64,000 bases of DNA from Mycobacteriales bacterium. Its GTDB lineage: Bacteria; Actinomycetota; Actinomycetes; Mycobacteriales; SCTD01. The stretch spans positions 1-64,000 of the forward strand of contig JAUYQP010000041.1 in NCBI GenBank assembly GCA_030697205.1, given 5' to 3'. Under the pieces are notes generated by a model. The model was not told where the DNA came from. It made no database searches and worked only from the letters and a program-made list of their open reading frames with translations. Shown here in pieces: positions 15,418 through 23,564 of the stretch (position 1 is its first letter; every line of letters begins with the position of its first letter). The translations under genes and the position numbers were made by a program.

Positions 15418-16380
15418 GTGCCCCGCCTGCTGCTCCCGCTGTTCACCGCCGCCGTCAGCACCGTCGTCGTCTCGCTCACCTCAGCCCCCGCGGAGGCCGG
15501 CGCGCCCGACAACCGCTCGGCCGCACCGCTCGAGATCGCGCTCATCGCAGACACGCCCTACGGCGACGCGCAGCGCGCGGCCTTCCCGGCACTGGTCGAC
15601 GACATCAACGCCGACCCGCAGGTGCGGATGGTCCTGCACGCCGGCGACATCAAGAACGGTTCGTCGACCTGCTCCGACGAGCGCTTCGCCGACCTCGCGC
15701 AGCTCTACGGCACCTTCGCCGACCCGTTCGTCTACACGCCCGGCGACAACGAGTGGACCGACTGCCACCGCCCCGCCGCCGGCCGCTACCTCCCGACGGA
15801 GCGGCTCGCGGCGGTGCGTTCGGTCTTCTACCCCGAGGCCGGCCAAACGCTGGGCCGACGCACGATGACGGTGACCACGCAGGCCACTGACCCACGCTTC
15901 TCGGCGTACGTCGAGAACACCCGCTTCACCCGCAGCCGTGTGGTCGTCGCGTCCGTGCACGTCGTGGGGAGCAGCAACGGCCTCGACCCGTGGTCGGGTC
16001 TGGTCGGGGGCGACCGGCCCGCGGAGCGGCTCGCGGAGTTCGAGTCGCGGCGGGCGGCGGCCCTCGCCTGGATCGACGAGGCGTTCGACAGCGCCGTGCG
16101 TGAGGACTCCGCGGGGGTCCTGCTGATGATGCAGGCCGAACCGGTCGGTGACGGGATGACCGAGGTCCGCGCCCGCATCGTCGAGCGGGCCCTCGCCTTC
16201 GGACGCCCGGTCCTGCTGGTGCACGGCGACGAGCACCGCTACGAGCAGGAGCCGACGTACGCCGGAGTCTCCAACCTCACCCGGCTGGAGACCTTCGGCG
16301 ACACCGCATCGTCGTGGCTGCGCCTGACGGTCGACCCGCGCAGCCCGTCGGTCTTCTCGTGGGCTCCCCAGGACGTCTAG
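15418..16380 (+). CDS. Secreted calcineurin-like metallophosphoesterase
   Basis: A 320-residue precursor with a signal peptide ending near APAEA (about residue 28). Metal-site motifs are visible: IADTP (first Asp), LHAGDIKNG, TPGDNEWTDC (Asn and His region) and LLVHGDEHRYE (late His). The fold hydrolyses phosphomono- or diesters outside the cell. The GTG at 15418 is 6 nt after CGGAGG. It sits between a toxin-antitoxin pair and the arsenic genes; given the neighbourhood, phosphate release is a fair guess, but the substrate is unknown. Its 3' end overlaps the stop of the convergent small gene by 4 nt. Confidence 0.82.
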   Translation: MPRLLLPLFTAAVSTVVVSLTSAPAEAGAPDNRSAAPLEIALIADTPYGDAQRAAFPALVDDINADPQVRMVLHAGDIKNGSSTCSDERFADLAQLYGTFADPFVYTPGDNEWTDCHRPAAGRYLPTERLAAVRSVFYPEAGQTLGRRTMTVTTQATDPRFSAYVENTRFTRSRVVVASVHVVGSSNGLDPWSGLVGGDRPAERLAEFESRRAAALAWIDEAFDSAVREDSAGVLLMMQAEPVGDGMTEVRARIVERALAFGRPVLLVHGDEHRYEQEPTYAGVSNLTRLETFGDTASSWLRLTVDPRSPSVFSWAPQDV

Positions 16381-16559
16381 CAGCAGACGTAGCCGGGGCC
16401 GAGCTGGCCCTTGCGCAGCCACTGCACCACGGCCGAGGCCGTGCGTCGCAGCACGGACGGACGGCAGCAGTCGGCGAGCTGCTGGAGGCGGTCGAGGCAG
16501 GCCCGGGCCCGCAGTGCGCGGACGTGCTGACCGGCGAGGGCTGTCGTGAGGTCGTTCAT
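16377..16559 (-). CDS. Small CC-tailed protein downstream of arsI
   Basis: A 60-residue basic protein with paired cysteines in the middle (ADCCRP) and at the very end (GYVCC). It starts 33 nt after the arsI-like stop, with GGAG 8 nt before its ATG, so it is probably co-transcribed with it. Terminal vicinal cysteines also end the ArsI protein and one ArsR here, which suggests binding of As(III) or another soft metal. I do not recognise a family. Confidence 0.6.
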   Translation of the reverse strand: MNDLTTALAGQHVRALRARACLDRLQQLADCCRPSVLRRTASAVVQWLRKGQLGPGYVCC

Positions 16560-16592
16560 GGCGGTGCTCCGTTCGGTAGGTGTGGGGTCAGA

Positions 16593-17039
16593 TCAGCAGC
16601 AGGCGGCGGCGGGTTCCTGGGAGCCGCAGCAGGCGGTCTCGTCCGCGGCAGTGCGGGGGCTCTCGCCGAACGCGTCGGTGTCGGCGAGGACCGTGTAGAC
16701 CTCCCAGCGCTCGCCGTCGGGCGCGGTCGCCCAGACCTTGTCCTGCGTCGCGAAGCAACAGGTCTGCCCGATTTCGGTCGCCTCGACGAGCCCGGCATCA
16801 CCGAGGCGGGCGATCTCGCCGAGGACCTCGTCGGAGGTCGCCACCTCGACGCCGAGGTGATTGAGGGTGCCGCCCTGGCCGGGGTTCTCGAGCAGGACGA
16901 GCTTGAGCGGCGGCTCGCTGACCGCGAAGTTGGCGTAGCCGGGCTTGCGCTTCGCCGGCTCGGTCTTGAGCAGGGCGCTGTAGAAGGCGACGGCGGCGTC
17001 GAGGTCGTCGACGTTGAGGGCGAGCTGCACGCGGGACAT
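16593..17039 (-). CDS. arsI: ArsI/CadI-family VOC protein (C-As lyase-like)
   Basis: A 148-residue vicinal-oxygen-chelate protein. SRVQLALNVDDLDAAVAFY starts the fold, and GGTLNHLGVEV and GQTCCFATQDKVWATAPDG carry the metal ligands and the vicinal Cys pair that in ArsI binds trivalent organoarsenicals. The family includes ArsI, which breaks the C-As bond of methylarsenite, and mycobacterial CadI, which is cadmium-induced. The tail adds CCGSQEPAAACC, another pair of Cys pairs. The ATG has GGAG 7 nt upstream. It is divergent from an arsR gene, with an inverted repeat between them. Confidence 0.88.
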   Translation of the reverse strand: MSRVQLALNVDDLDAAVAFYSALLKTEPAKRKPGYANFAVSEPPLKLVLLENPGQGGTLNHLGVEVATSDEVLGEIARLGDAGLVEATEIGQTCCFATQDKVWATAPDGERWEVYTVLADTDAFGESPRTAADETACCGSQEPAAACC

Positions 17040-17060
17040 CCCGGGTCTCCTGTCTGGAAG

Positions 17061-17080
17061 GCATCGACGTCTGTCGATGC
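17061..17080. promoter_or_regulatory. Inverted-repeat operator candidate between arsI and arsR
   Basis: GCATCGAC (17061-17068) and GTCGATGC (17073-17080) form a perfect 8-bp inverted repeat around 4 nt. It lies just upstream of arsI and about 40 nt before arsR, where an ArsR dimer could control both directions. A further GTCGATGTC lies inside the arsR start region. Confidence 0.55.
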
Positions 17081-17118
17081 GGGAACAGTGGCAGTTCTAT
17101 CGAGACTTGTCAATACTC

Positions 17119-17496
17119 ATGAGAGTCGATGTCATGGACGGCATGCCCCGCGAGCTCCCCGTCCTCGACCAGCCCGACGTGCAGGCCTGCTGCGCCCCGC
17201 TGCGCACGGCCGCGCTGTCGGTCGTCCAGGCCCCCGAGCTGGCCCGGCGCTTCGCCGCGCTCGGCGACCCGGTGCGACTGCGGCTGCTGTCGCTGCTCGC
17301 CACCGCGCCCGGCGGCTGCGTCTGCGCCTGCGACCTCGTCGAGCCGCTCGGCAAGAGCCAGCCGACGGTCAGCCACCACCTCAAGATCCTGCGCGAGGCC
17401 GGCCTCGTGACCTCGGAGAAGCGCGGCGTCAACGTCTGGTACGCCGCCGTCCCCGCCGCCCTCGAGTCGCTGCGCACCGCCCTCGGCACGACCTGA
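17119..17496 (+). CDS. ArsR-family metalloregulator 1
   Basis: A 125-residue repressor with a winged helix: FAALGDPVRLRLLSLLA, CVCACDLVEPLGKSQPTVSHHLKILREAGLVTSEKRG. The CVCAC cysteines sit at the usual ArsR As(III) position, and QACCAPL near the N-terminus adds another Cys pair, as in actinobacterial ArsR that sense As(III) with trigonal Cys sites. ATG codons at 17119, 17134 and 17143 are all possible starts; I give the first. It is divergent from arsI. Ligand release on arsenite binding is the expected mechanism. Confidence 0.88.
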   Translation: MRVDVMDGMPRELPVLDQPDVQACCAPLRTAALSVVQAPELARRFAALGDPVRLRLLSLLATAPGGCVCACDLVEPLGKSQPTVSHHLKILREAGLVTSEKRGVNVWYAAVPAALESLRTALGTT

Positions 17497-17542
17497 CCCC
17501 CGCCGTCGCACCCGCCAGCCCGCCCGCCCCCACACCCCCGCT

Positions 17543-17594
17543 TGTACGCGGCTGTCGGCCCTACCCGCCCCCGTAGCGCCGACACCGGCGCACA
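17543..17594. repeat. Intergenic palindromic element, copy B
   Basis: TCGGCCCTAC (17555-17564) pairs with GTAGCGCCGA (17573-17582) with one mismatch, inside outer arms TGTACGC (17543-17549) and GCGCACA (17588-17594). It shares the core and both flanks with copy A at 1353-1404, and is again preceded by CCCCCGC. The mismatched stem suggests drift of a once-identical element. Confidence 0.65.
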
Positions 17595-17627
17595 GGAGGG
17601 GTGGGGATCGGCGCGTGGGACGGGGGC

Positions 17628-17648
17628 ATCAACGCGGACTGATTTGAC
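17628..17648 (+). promoter_or_regulatory. Possible ArsR operator before the second arsR
   Basis: ATCAA (17628-17632) and TTTGAC (17643-17648) form an imperfect inverted repeat just before the ATG at 17651. This resembles the ATCAA-spacer-TTGAT layout of ArsR boxes, but one arm is incomplete. Confidence 0.35.
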
Positions 17649-17650
17649 GG

Positions 17651-18037
17651 ATGTCGAAGAAGAGCCGCACCCTGTACGACGTGCCCCGCGCCCTCCCGCT
17701 GCTCGACGCGACCCGCCCCGTCAGCTGCGCCCCGCTGGCCGCCGGAGCCCTCGACACCGCCGCCGCGACCCAGGTCGCGGTGCGACTCAAGGCGCTCGCC
17801 GACCCCGCACGCGTCCGGCTGATGAGCCTGCTGCTCGCGAGCGGCACCGACGGCGTCTGCACCTGCGACCTCGCCCCCGCCCTCGGCCTGTCCGAGCCCA
17901 CGGTGAGCCACCACCTCAAGACGATGCGCGCGGCCGGCCTCGTCACGAGCGAGCGCCGCGGCCTCAACGTCTACTACCTCCCGCAGCGCGACGCCCTCGG
18001 CGCGCTGTGCCGCGTCATCGACCCGGAGTGCTGCTGA
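17651..18037 (+). CDS. ArsR-family metalloregulator 2
   Basis: A 128-residue winged-helix regulator, clearly paralogous to the one at 17119. It has LKALADPARVRLMSLLLASGTDGVCTCDLAPALGLSEPTVSHHLK as the DNA-binding and sensing core, SCAPL near the N-terminus and a PECC C-terminus. The CTC cysteines and terminal CC are candidate arsenite ligands. Its stop overlaps the start of the channel gene (TGATG), so it leads the arsR-channel-arsC operon and probably represses it. Confidence 0.9.
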   Translation: MSKKSRTLYDVPRALPLLDATRPVSCAPLAAGALDTAAATQVAVRLKALADPARVRLMSLLLASGTDGVCTCDLAPALGLSEPTVSHHLKTMRAAGLVTSERRGLNVYYLPQRDALGALCRVIDPECC

Positions 18038-18801
18038 TGGCCACCCGCACCGCACCTGCCCGAGCCGCCCAGGCGCCCGGCGACCAGCTGCCCGAGCGCT
18101 CGGGGGAGGCGCAACCGACGGAGCCTTCCGTCGTACCCCCGTCGCTGGCGCAGAAGGCGCTCGCCGAGCTGGTCGGGTCGGCGCTGCTCGCCGCCACCGT
18201 CGTCGGCTCAGGCATCGCGGCCACGCAGCTCACCGACGACGTCGGCCTGCAGCTGCTGGTCAACGCCCTCGTCACCGGCGCCGCCCTCGTGGCGCTGATC
18301 TTGGCCCTCGGCCCGGTCAGCGCGGCGCTCAACCCGGTCGTGACGCTCGTCGAGCGGGCCCTCGGCGCGATCACCACCCGCACCGCGACGGTCCTCGCCA
18401 CCGCGCAGGTCGCCGGTTGCGCGGTCGGCGTCGTGGTCGCCAACGTGATGTTCGAGCTGCCGGCCGTCGCCGTCAGCGAGACCGACCGCAGCACCGCAGG
18501 GCTGCTGACCGGCGAGGTCGTCGCCACCTTCGGCCTCGTGCTCGTCGTCTTCGGCGTCCTGCGCAGCCGCAACGCCGCCCACATCGCCTATGCCGTCGGC
18601 GGCTACATCACCGCGGCCTACTGGTTCACCAGCTCGACGAGCTTCGCCAACCCGGCCATCACCCTCGGCCGAACCCTGTCCGACACCTTCGCCGGCATCG
18701 CGCCCGCCAGCGTCCCCGCGTTCGTCGTGATGCAGCTCCTCGGTGGCACGCTGGCCCTGCTCACCGTCATGGCCCTCTACCCCCGGGACGCCCGCTCGTG
18801 A
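18037..18801 (+). CDS. Aquaporin/MIP-family channel, probable arsenite exit channel
   Basis: A 254-residue protein with six membrane segments and two half-helix motifs, LNPVVTL and FANPAITLGR. The first is NPV in place of the usual NPA. Its N-terminal 40 residues are Pro/Ala-rich and cytoplasmic. In several bacteria an aquaglyceroporin (AqpS) replaces an ArsB/Acr3 pump: arsenate is reduced inside and arsenite flows out. No arsB or acr3 is seen here, so that model fits. The gene overlaps arsR2 (TGATG) and arsC (GTGA). Confidence 0.87.
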   Translation: MATRTAPARAAQAPGDQLPERSGEAQPTEPSVVPPSLAQKALAELVGSALLAATVVGSGIAATQLTDDVGLQLLVNALVTGAALVALILALGPVSAALNPVVTLVERALGAITTRTATVLATAQVAGCAVGVVVANVMFELPAVAVSETDRSTAGLLTGEVVATFGLVLVVFGVLRSRNAAHIAYAVGGYITAAYWFTSSTSFANPAITLGRTLSDTFAGIAPASVPAFVVMQLLGGTLALLTVMALYPRDARS

Positions 18802-19187
18802 CCACGATCCTGTTCGCCTGCATCCACAACAGCGGCCGCTCCGTGGCCGCGCAGCTCCTTGCCCAGCACCTGGGTGGGGACAGGGTCACCGCGGTCAGTG
18901 CCGGCTCACAGCCCGGCGACGGCGTCAACCCGGCGGTCGCCCTGGTGCTCGAGGAGCGCGGCCTCACCACCCACGGCCACGTCCCGACGCTGCTGACCCA
19001 CGACGGGGTCCAGCAGGCCGACGTCGTCGTCACGATGGGCTGCGGCGAGACCTGTCCCGTCTTCCCCGGGAAGACCTACGAGGACTGGTTGGTCGCCGAC
19101 CCGAAGGGCCAGGACCTCGACACGGTCCGCGCGATCGTCGACGACGTCGAGGCGAGGGTCCGCGACCTGCTCCAGCGGGTGCTGTGA
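18798..19187 (+). CDS. arsC: Arsenate reductase, low-molecular-weight phosphatase fold
   Basis: A 129-residue enzyme that reduces arsenate to arsenite. The P-loop is CIHNSGRS at residues 8-15 (CX5R with Ser), followed by NPAVALVLEERGL and a VTMGCGETCPVFPG segment with a Cys pair, then the late Asp loop (DWLVADPKGQDLD). Actinobacterial enzymes of this family couple to mycothiol and mycoredoxin, and mshD lies 5 kb away; the reductant here is inferred. The GTG overlaps the channel gene by 4 nt. Confidence 0.92.
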   Translation: MTTILFACIHNSGRSVAAQLLAQHLGGDRVTAVSAGSQPGDGVNPAVALVLEERGLTTHGHVPTLLTHDGVQQADVVVTMGCGETCPVFPGKTYEDWLVADPKGQDLDTVRAIVDDVEARVRDLLQRVL

Positions 19188-19191
19188 GCCA

Positions 19192-19301
19192 GTTCACCTG
19201 ACGTCCACGCTCAGCCTGCCGTGGGGCCACCAGACGTCCCACCCGCGTTCACCTGCTGTTCACCGTGATCCCGGTGAACGGCCATGTCGCCTTCCTACCG
19301 T
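19192..19301 (+). promoter_or_regulatory. PHO-box promoter of pst operon 2
   Basis: Two PHO boxes are visible. GTTCACCTGCT (19247-19257) is followed directly by GTTCACCGTGA (19258-19268), an almost ideal 11-nt direct repeat. Further upstream GTTCACCTGAC (19192-19202) is followed by GTCCACGCTCA (19203-19213). TACCGT at 19296-19301 is a good -10, about 27 nt after the proximal box, so the box covers the -35. PhoP-activated transcription of pstS is the expected meaning. No phoP or phoR gene is in the window. Confidence 0.8.
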
Positions 19302-19351
19302 CGGTGTCGACTCCGCCCGTTGAGCGGACCACCCACCAGGAAGGACTCCCC

Positions 19352-20455
19352 GTGAAGATCTCGCGGTCCGGCAAGGCTGCTGGCCTCGTCATCTCCGGCG
19401 CCCTCGCCCTCGCTGCCTGCGGCAGCGACACCCAGACCACGACCGGCGCCACCCCGACCGGCTCGTCGTCCACGGCCGCCATCGACTGCGGCAGCGGCGA
19501 CCTCAAGGGCGCCGGCTCGTCGTTCGCCAAGAACATCGTCGCGCAGTGGATCAAGGACTACGCCGCGGCGTGCGGCACCGCCAAGGTCGACTACCAGGGC
19601 GTCGGCTCCGGCACCGGCATCAAGCAGTTCACCGCCGGCACCGTCGACTTCGCCGGCTCCGACGCCGCGTTGAAGGACACCGAGCAGGCCGACGCCACGA
19701 AGCGCTGCGGTGGCGCCCCCGCCCTGCACCTGCCCGTCACGGCCGGTGGCGTCGCCATCGCCTACAAGCTGCAGGGCGTCGACTCGCTCCAGCTGTCGCC
19801 GAAGACCCTCGCCGGCATCTTCCAGGGCACCATCACCACCTGGGACGACGCCGCCGTCAAGGCCGACAACCCCAGCGCCACGCTGCCGAGCACGAAGATC
19901 ACCGCGATCCGCCGCAGCGACTCCTCCGGCACCACCGACATCTTCACGAAGTTCCTCGAGGCAACGGCCGGCGCGGACTGGACGCTCGGCTCCGGCAAGG
20001 AGGTCGACTTCCCCGCCGCCGTCCAGGGCGCCGCGAAGTCCGACGGTGTCACCCAGGCCGTCACCGGCGTCGAGGGCGCCGTGACCTACGTCGAGCTCTC
20101 CTTCGCCAAGGGCGCCGCCCTCGGCGTCGCCGCGGTCAAGAACGCCGGCAACGAGTACGCCGAGCTCAGCGCGGCCACCGTCACCAAGGCGCTCGAGTCC
20201 CTCACGGTCCCGACCGGCGACCTCGTCCTCGACTTCGACTACGCCGCGCTCGGTGCCGGCACCTACCCGCTGACCGGTGTCACCTACGCCGTCGTCTGCT
20301 CGAAGGGCACCGACGCCGCCAAGCTCGAGCTGCTGAAGAAGTTCCTCACCTACAGCGCCACCACGGGCCAGGCCGCGGCCGAGGGCCTCGACTACGCCCC
20401 GCTCCCGTCGAACCTCGCGACCGCCGTGACGACCGCCGTCGCGTCGCTCGCCTAG
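19352..20455 (+). CDS. pstS: Phosphate-binding lipoprotein PstS (system 2)
   Basis: A 367-residue lipoprotein with lipobox LALAAC-G (Cys at about residue 23). The PstS domain shows KGAGSSFAKNIVAQW, GTVDFAGSDAAL, IRRSDSSGTTDIF (phosphate loop) and GLDYAPLPSNLA at the C-terminus. It is a classical PstS of normal length, unlike the tethered PstS of system 1. The GTG start is preceded by AGGAAGGA. It lies directly behind the two PHO boxes and is separated from pstC by a strong hairpin. Confidence 0.95.
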   Translation: MKISRSGKAAGLVISGALALAACGSDTQTTTGATPTGSSSTAAIDCGSGDLKGAGSSFAKNIVAQWIKDYAAACGTAKVDYQGVGSGTGIKQFTAGTVDFAGSDAALKDTEQADATKRCGGAPALHLPVTAGGVAIAYKLQGVDSLQLSPKTLAGIFQGTITTWDDAAVKADNPSATLPSTKITAIRRSDSSGTTDIFTKFLEATAGADWTLGSGKEVDFPAAVQGAAKSDGVTQAVTGVEGAVTYVELSFAKGAALGVAAVKNAGNEYAELSAATVTKALESLTVPTGDLVLDFDYAALGAGTYPLTGVTYAVVCSKGTDAAKLELLKKFLTYSATTGQAAAEGLDYAPLPSNLATAVTTAVASLA

Positions 20456-20473
20456 CACCCAGCAGCACCCGTC

Positions 20474-20510
20474 GCACGCCCCTCCCCGGCCCTCGCCGGG
20501 AGGGGCGTGC
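20474..20510 (+). terminator. Strong hairpin between pstS and pstC (attenuator candidate)
   Basis: A 16- to 17-bp GC-rich stem (left arm 20474-20490, right arm 20495-20510, one bulged C, CCTC loop) lies 18 nt after the pstS stop and 35 nt before the pstC ATG. No U-tract follows. It could stop part of the transcripts or protect the 3' end of pstS mRNA, giving more binding protein than permease. Confidence 0.7.
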
Positions 20511-20544
20511 GCCGCGTCCGGGACCGAGAGGGAACACTGATCCC

Positions 20545-21564
20545 ATGAGCACCGGCACCACGGGCATGCCTGCCCCGGGCACCGTCCCCGGTCCCGACCC
20601 GATCACGCCCTCGTCGACCAGCGGCGGCACCGCCCGCCGCGGCGACCGCGTCTTCCTCGGGCTGTCCGCGACGGCCGGCGTCTCGCTGCTGGTCATCATC
20701 GGCGCGATCACGGTCTTCCTGGTCAGCGAGGCCGTTCCGTCGCTGCAGAGCAACACCGTCAACTTCCTCACCGAGAAGCGCTTCCTGCCCGAGCCGGAGA
20801 GCCCCGGCCAGGAGGTCGTGTTCGGGATCGCGGCGCTCGCCTACGGCACCGTCGTCAGCTCGCTCATCGCGCTGCTGCTCGCGGTGCCGGTGGCGATCGG
20901 CGTCGCGCTGTTCATCACGCAGTACGCCCCCCGCCGCATCGCCGGCTTCCTCGGCTACCTCGTCGACCTGCTCGCCGCCGTGCCGAGCGTCGTCTACGGC
21001 CTGTGGGGCCTCGCCTACCTCAACTCCAAGATCATCCCGACATCGGACTTCCTCAACTCCACGCTGGGCTTCCTGCCCTTCTTCGGCGACACCGGCGGCG
21101 TCTACGGCCGCTCGCTGTTCCTCGCCGGCGTCGTGCTCGCGATCATGATCCTGCCGATCATCGCCGCGCTGTCGCGGGAGGTCTTCCTGCAGGTCCCGAG
21201 CGGCAACCGCGAGGCGGCGTTCGCCCTCGGCGCGACCCGCTGGGAGATGATCCGGATGGCGGTACTGCCCTTCGCCCGCCCCGGCGTCACCAGCGCGGTG
21301 ATGCTCGGCCTCGGGCGGGCGCTCGGCGAGACCATCGCGGTCGCGCTCGTGCTGCTGTCCAACCCGGTCATCAGCGTGAAGGTCCTCGGCCCCGGCGGCG
21401 GCTCGATCGCAGCCAACATCGCCAACAAGTTCAGCGAGTACGGCGAGGTCGGCCGCGGCGCCCTCATCGCCTCCGGGCTGGTGCTGTTCGTCATCACGCT
21501 CGTCGTCAACCTCGCCGCCCGCGGCATCGTCTACCGCTCGACCCGCAAGCTGAAGGTGACCTGA
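20545..21564 (+). CDS. pstC: Phosphate ABC permease PstC (system 2)
   Basis: A 339-residue permease with about six membrane segments, VPSVVYGLWGLAYL, and the EAA loop VPSGNREAAFALGATRWEMIRMAVLPFARPG. It has a 33-residue hydrophilic N-terminus. The ATG is preceded by GAGAGGGAAC. Its stop overlaps the pstA ATG (TGATG). It pairs with PstA to form the phosphate path. Confidence 0.95.
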   Translation: MSTGTTGMPAPGTVPGPDPITPSSTSGGTARRGDRVFLGLSATAGVSLLVIIGAITVFLVSEAVPSLQSNTVNFLTEKRFLPEPESPGQEVVFGIAALAYGTVVSSLIALLLAVPVAIGVALFITQYAPRRIAGFLGYLVDLLAAVPSVVYGLWGLAYLNSKIIPTSDFLNSTLGFLPFFGDTGGVYGRSLFLAGVVLAIMILPIIAALSREVFLQVPSGNREAAFALGATRWEMIRMAVLPFARPGVTSAVMLGLGRALGETIAVALVLLSNPVISVKVLGPGGGSIAANIANKFSEYGEVGRGALIASGLVLFVITLVVNLAARGIVYRSTRKLKVT

Positions 21565-22628
21565 TGGCGACGACGACGCTCGAGCCCGACACCCGCGGGT
21601 CGCTGCAGGGCGGTGGCCGCAGCCGCCCGATCGGGCGCAGCGCGCAGGGGCTGCTCGCCGCGGTCTCGCTCGCGGTCGGCGCCTCGCTGGTCGCCGTGCA
21701 GGGCGGCGGGGCGCTCGGCCTCGCGACCTTCGCCGCGCTCGCCTACTGCGTGCTGGTCACCGCCGCGTCCGCGGTCCTCGAGGGTCGGCGGCGGGCCGTC
21801 GACCGCTTCGCCGGCACCCTCATCGCGGGGTCGTTCCTCATCGCGCTGCTGCCGCTGTTCAGCGTGCTGTTCCTCGTGATCCAGAAGGGCCTCGCGCGCT
21901 TCGACCTCTACTTCCTCACCCACTCGATGGCCGGCGTCGGCCCGCGCGACGCGACCGGTGGCGTCTACCACGCGATCATCGGCACGTTGGAGCAGGTCGC
22001 GCTCGCCACCGTCATGGCGGTGCCGCTCGGACTGCTCGCGGCCGTCTACGTCGTGGAGTACGGCCGGGGTCGACTCGCCTCGCTGATCCGCTTCTTCACC
22101 GACGTCATGACCGGTGTCCCGTCGATCGTCGCCGGGCTGTTCCTCTACGCCTTCTGGGTGCTCGCGCTCGGCCAGGGCTTCTCCGGCTTCGCGGCCGCGC
22201 TGTCGCTGGCGATCCTCATGCTGCCGACGGTGGTGCGCGCGACCGAGGAGATGCTCAAGCTCGTCCCCGACGCGCTGCGCGAGGCCGCGCTGGCCCTCGG
22301 CGTCCCGCGCTGGAAGACCATCCTGCGCATCGTGCTGCCGACCGCGATGGCGGGCATCATCACCGGCGTGATGCTGGCTGTCGCCCGGGTCGCCGGCGAG
22401 ACCGCACCGATCCTGCTGACCGCGCTGAACTTCGACTCGATCAACGTCAACCCGTTCAGCGGCCAGCAGGGCACCCTGCCGACCTTCATCTTCTCCCAGG
22501 CCGGAAACTCCCTGCAGGTCTCGATCGACCGGGCCTGGGCCGGCGCGCTCACCCTCGTCCTGCTCGTCATGTCCCTCAACCTCGTCGCCCGCGTGATCGC
22601 CTCGCGCTCGCGCGTCGTCTCCCGATAG
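21564..22628 (+). CDS. pstA: Phosphate ABC permease PstA (system 2)
   Basis: A 354-residue permease. The family loop [31 protein letters not shown] is intact, and [12 protein letters not shown] matches PstA. An additional N-terminal membrane-segment pair (about 28-65) precedes the core, as in PstA of system 1. It is translationally coupled to pstC by [22 protein letters not shown] near the C-terminus is the usual periplasmic loop. Confidence 0.95.
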   Translation: MATTTLEPDTRGSLQGGGRSRPIGRSAQGLLAAVSLAVGASLVAVQGGGALGLATFAALAYCVLVTAASAVLEGRRRAVDRFAGTLIAGSFLIALLPLFSVLFLVIQKGLARFDLYFLTHSMAGVGPRDATGGVYHAIIGTLEQVALATVMAVPLGLLAAVYVVEYGRGRLASLIRFFTDVMTGVPSIVAGLFLYAFWVLALGQGFSGFAAALSLAILMLPTVVRATEEMLKLVPDALREAALALGVPRWKTILRIVLPTAMAGIITGVMLAVARVAGETAPILLTALNFDSINVNPFSGQQGTLPTFIFSQAGNSLQVSIDRAWAGALTLVLLVMSLNLVARVIASRSRVVSR

Positions 22629-22641
22629 GACCCCCGCACCC

Positions 22642-23418
22642 GTGGCCAAGCGCATCGAGAGCAAGGGCGTCAACGCCTACTACGGCTCGACCCATGCCAT
22701 CGAGGACGTCTCGATGGTCATCGAGCCCAAGAGCGTCACGGCGCTCATCGGCCCGTCGGGCTGCGGCAAGTCGACCTTCCTGCGGACGCTGAACCGCATG
22801 CACGAGGTCATCCCCGGGGCCTACGTCGAGGGCAGCATCACCCTCAACGACGAGGACATCTACGGCCCCGGTGTCGACCCCGTGGCGGTCCGCCGCACGA
22901 TCGGCATGGTCTTCCAGCGCCCCAACCCCTTCCCGACGATGTCGATCTTCGACAACGTCGCGGCCGGGCTGCGCCTCAACGGCATGAAGAAGAAGTCCGA
23001 CCTGCAGGGCGCCGTGGAGCGCTCGCTGCAGGGCGCGAACCTCTGGAACGAGGTCAAGGACCGGCTCGACAGGCCCGGCGCCGGGCTGTCGGGCGGTCAG
23101 CAGCAGCGGCTGTGCATCGCCCGCGCGATCGCCGTCGAGCCGGAGGTACTGCTCATGGACGAGCCGTGCTCGGCGCTCGACCCGATCTCGACGCTCGCGA
23201 TCGAGGACCTCATGACCGAGCTCAAGGACCAGTTCACGATCGTCATCGTCACCCACAACATGCAGCAGGCGGCCCGGGTCAGCGACACCACCGGCTTCTT
23301 CACCATCGACGGCCCCGGTCGCCCCGGCCGGCTGGTGGAGATCGACGAGACGCAGAAGATCTTCTCCAACCCGTCGGAGAAGCGCACCGAGGACTACATC
23401 ACCGGCCGCTTCGGCTGA
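22642..23418 (+). CDS. pstB: Phosphate ABC transporter ATPase PstB (system 2)
   Basis: A 258-residue ATPase with Walker [10 protein letters not shown], signature LSGGQQQR, Walker [14 protein letters not shown] and H-switch [18 protein letters not shown] is a classic PstB C-terminus. It starts with GTG 13 nt after pstA and lacks the Pro/Ala N-terminal extension of the system 1 PstB. It is the last gene of the operon. Confidence 0.96.
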   Translation: MAKRIESKGVNAYYGSTHAIEDVSMVIEPKSVTALIGPSGCGKSTFLRTLNRMHEVIPGAYVEGSITLNDEDIYGPGVDPVAVRRTIGMVFQRPNPFPTMSIFDNVAAGLRLNGMKKKSDLQGAVERSLQGANLWNEVKDRLDRPGAGLSGGQQQRLCIARAIAVEPEVLLMDEPCSALDPISTLAIEDLMTELKDQFTIVIVTHNMQQAARVSDTTGFFTIDGPGRPGRLVEIDETQKIFSNPSEKRTEDYITGRFG

Positions 23419-23424
23419 GCCGGT

Positions 23425-23448
23425 GACACGCCTCGTCCACGGCGTGTC
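23425..23448 (+). terminator. Hairpin after pst operon 2
   Basis: GACACGCC (23425-23432) and GGCGTGTC (23441-23448) form a perfect 8-bp stem with an 8-nt loop, 6 nt after the pstB stop. GGCGTGTC occurs again at 23461-23468, next to the PHO-box repeat. Confidence 0.55.
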
Positions 23449-23466
23449 GCAGGGACTCCCGGCGTG

Positions 23467-23488
23467 TCGAGGTGAACACGAGGTGAAC
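23467..23488 (-). promoter_or_regulatory. PHO-box direct repeat upstream of the synthetase cluster
   Basis: Read on the minus strand, GTTCACCTCGT is followed directly by GTTCACCTCGA, a near-identical 11-nt tandem repeat and an excellent PHO box. On the plus strand it appears as two GAGGTGAAC units. It lies 77 nt before the small gene at 23565 and about 345 nt before the synthetase. The orientation is opposite to those genes, so activation, repression or a minus-strand transcript are all possible. Confidence 0.7.
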
Positions 23489-23564
23489 ACCCTTCCCCTT
23501 CCGGGCGATCGGGTGCAGTGTCTGACCCGAGAGCACCTGCACCCGGCCGCCACGTGGAGGCACG

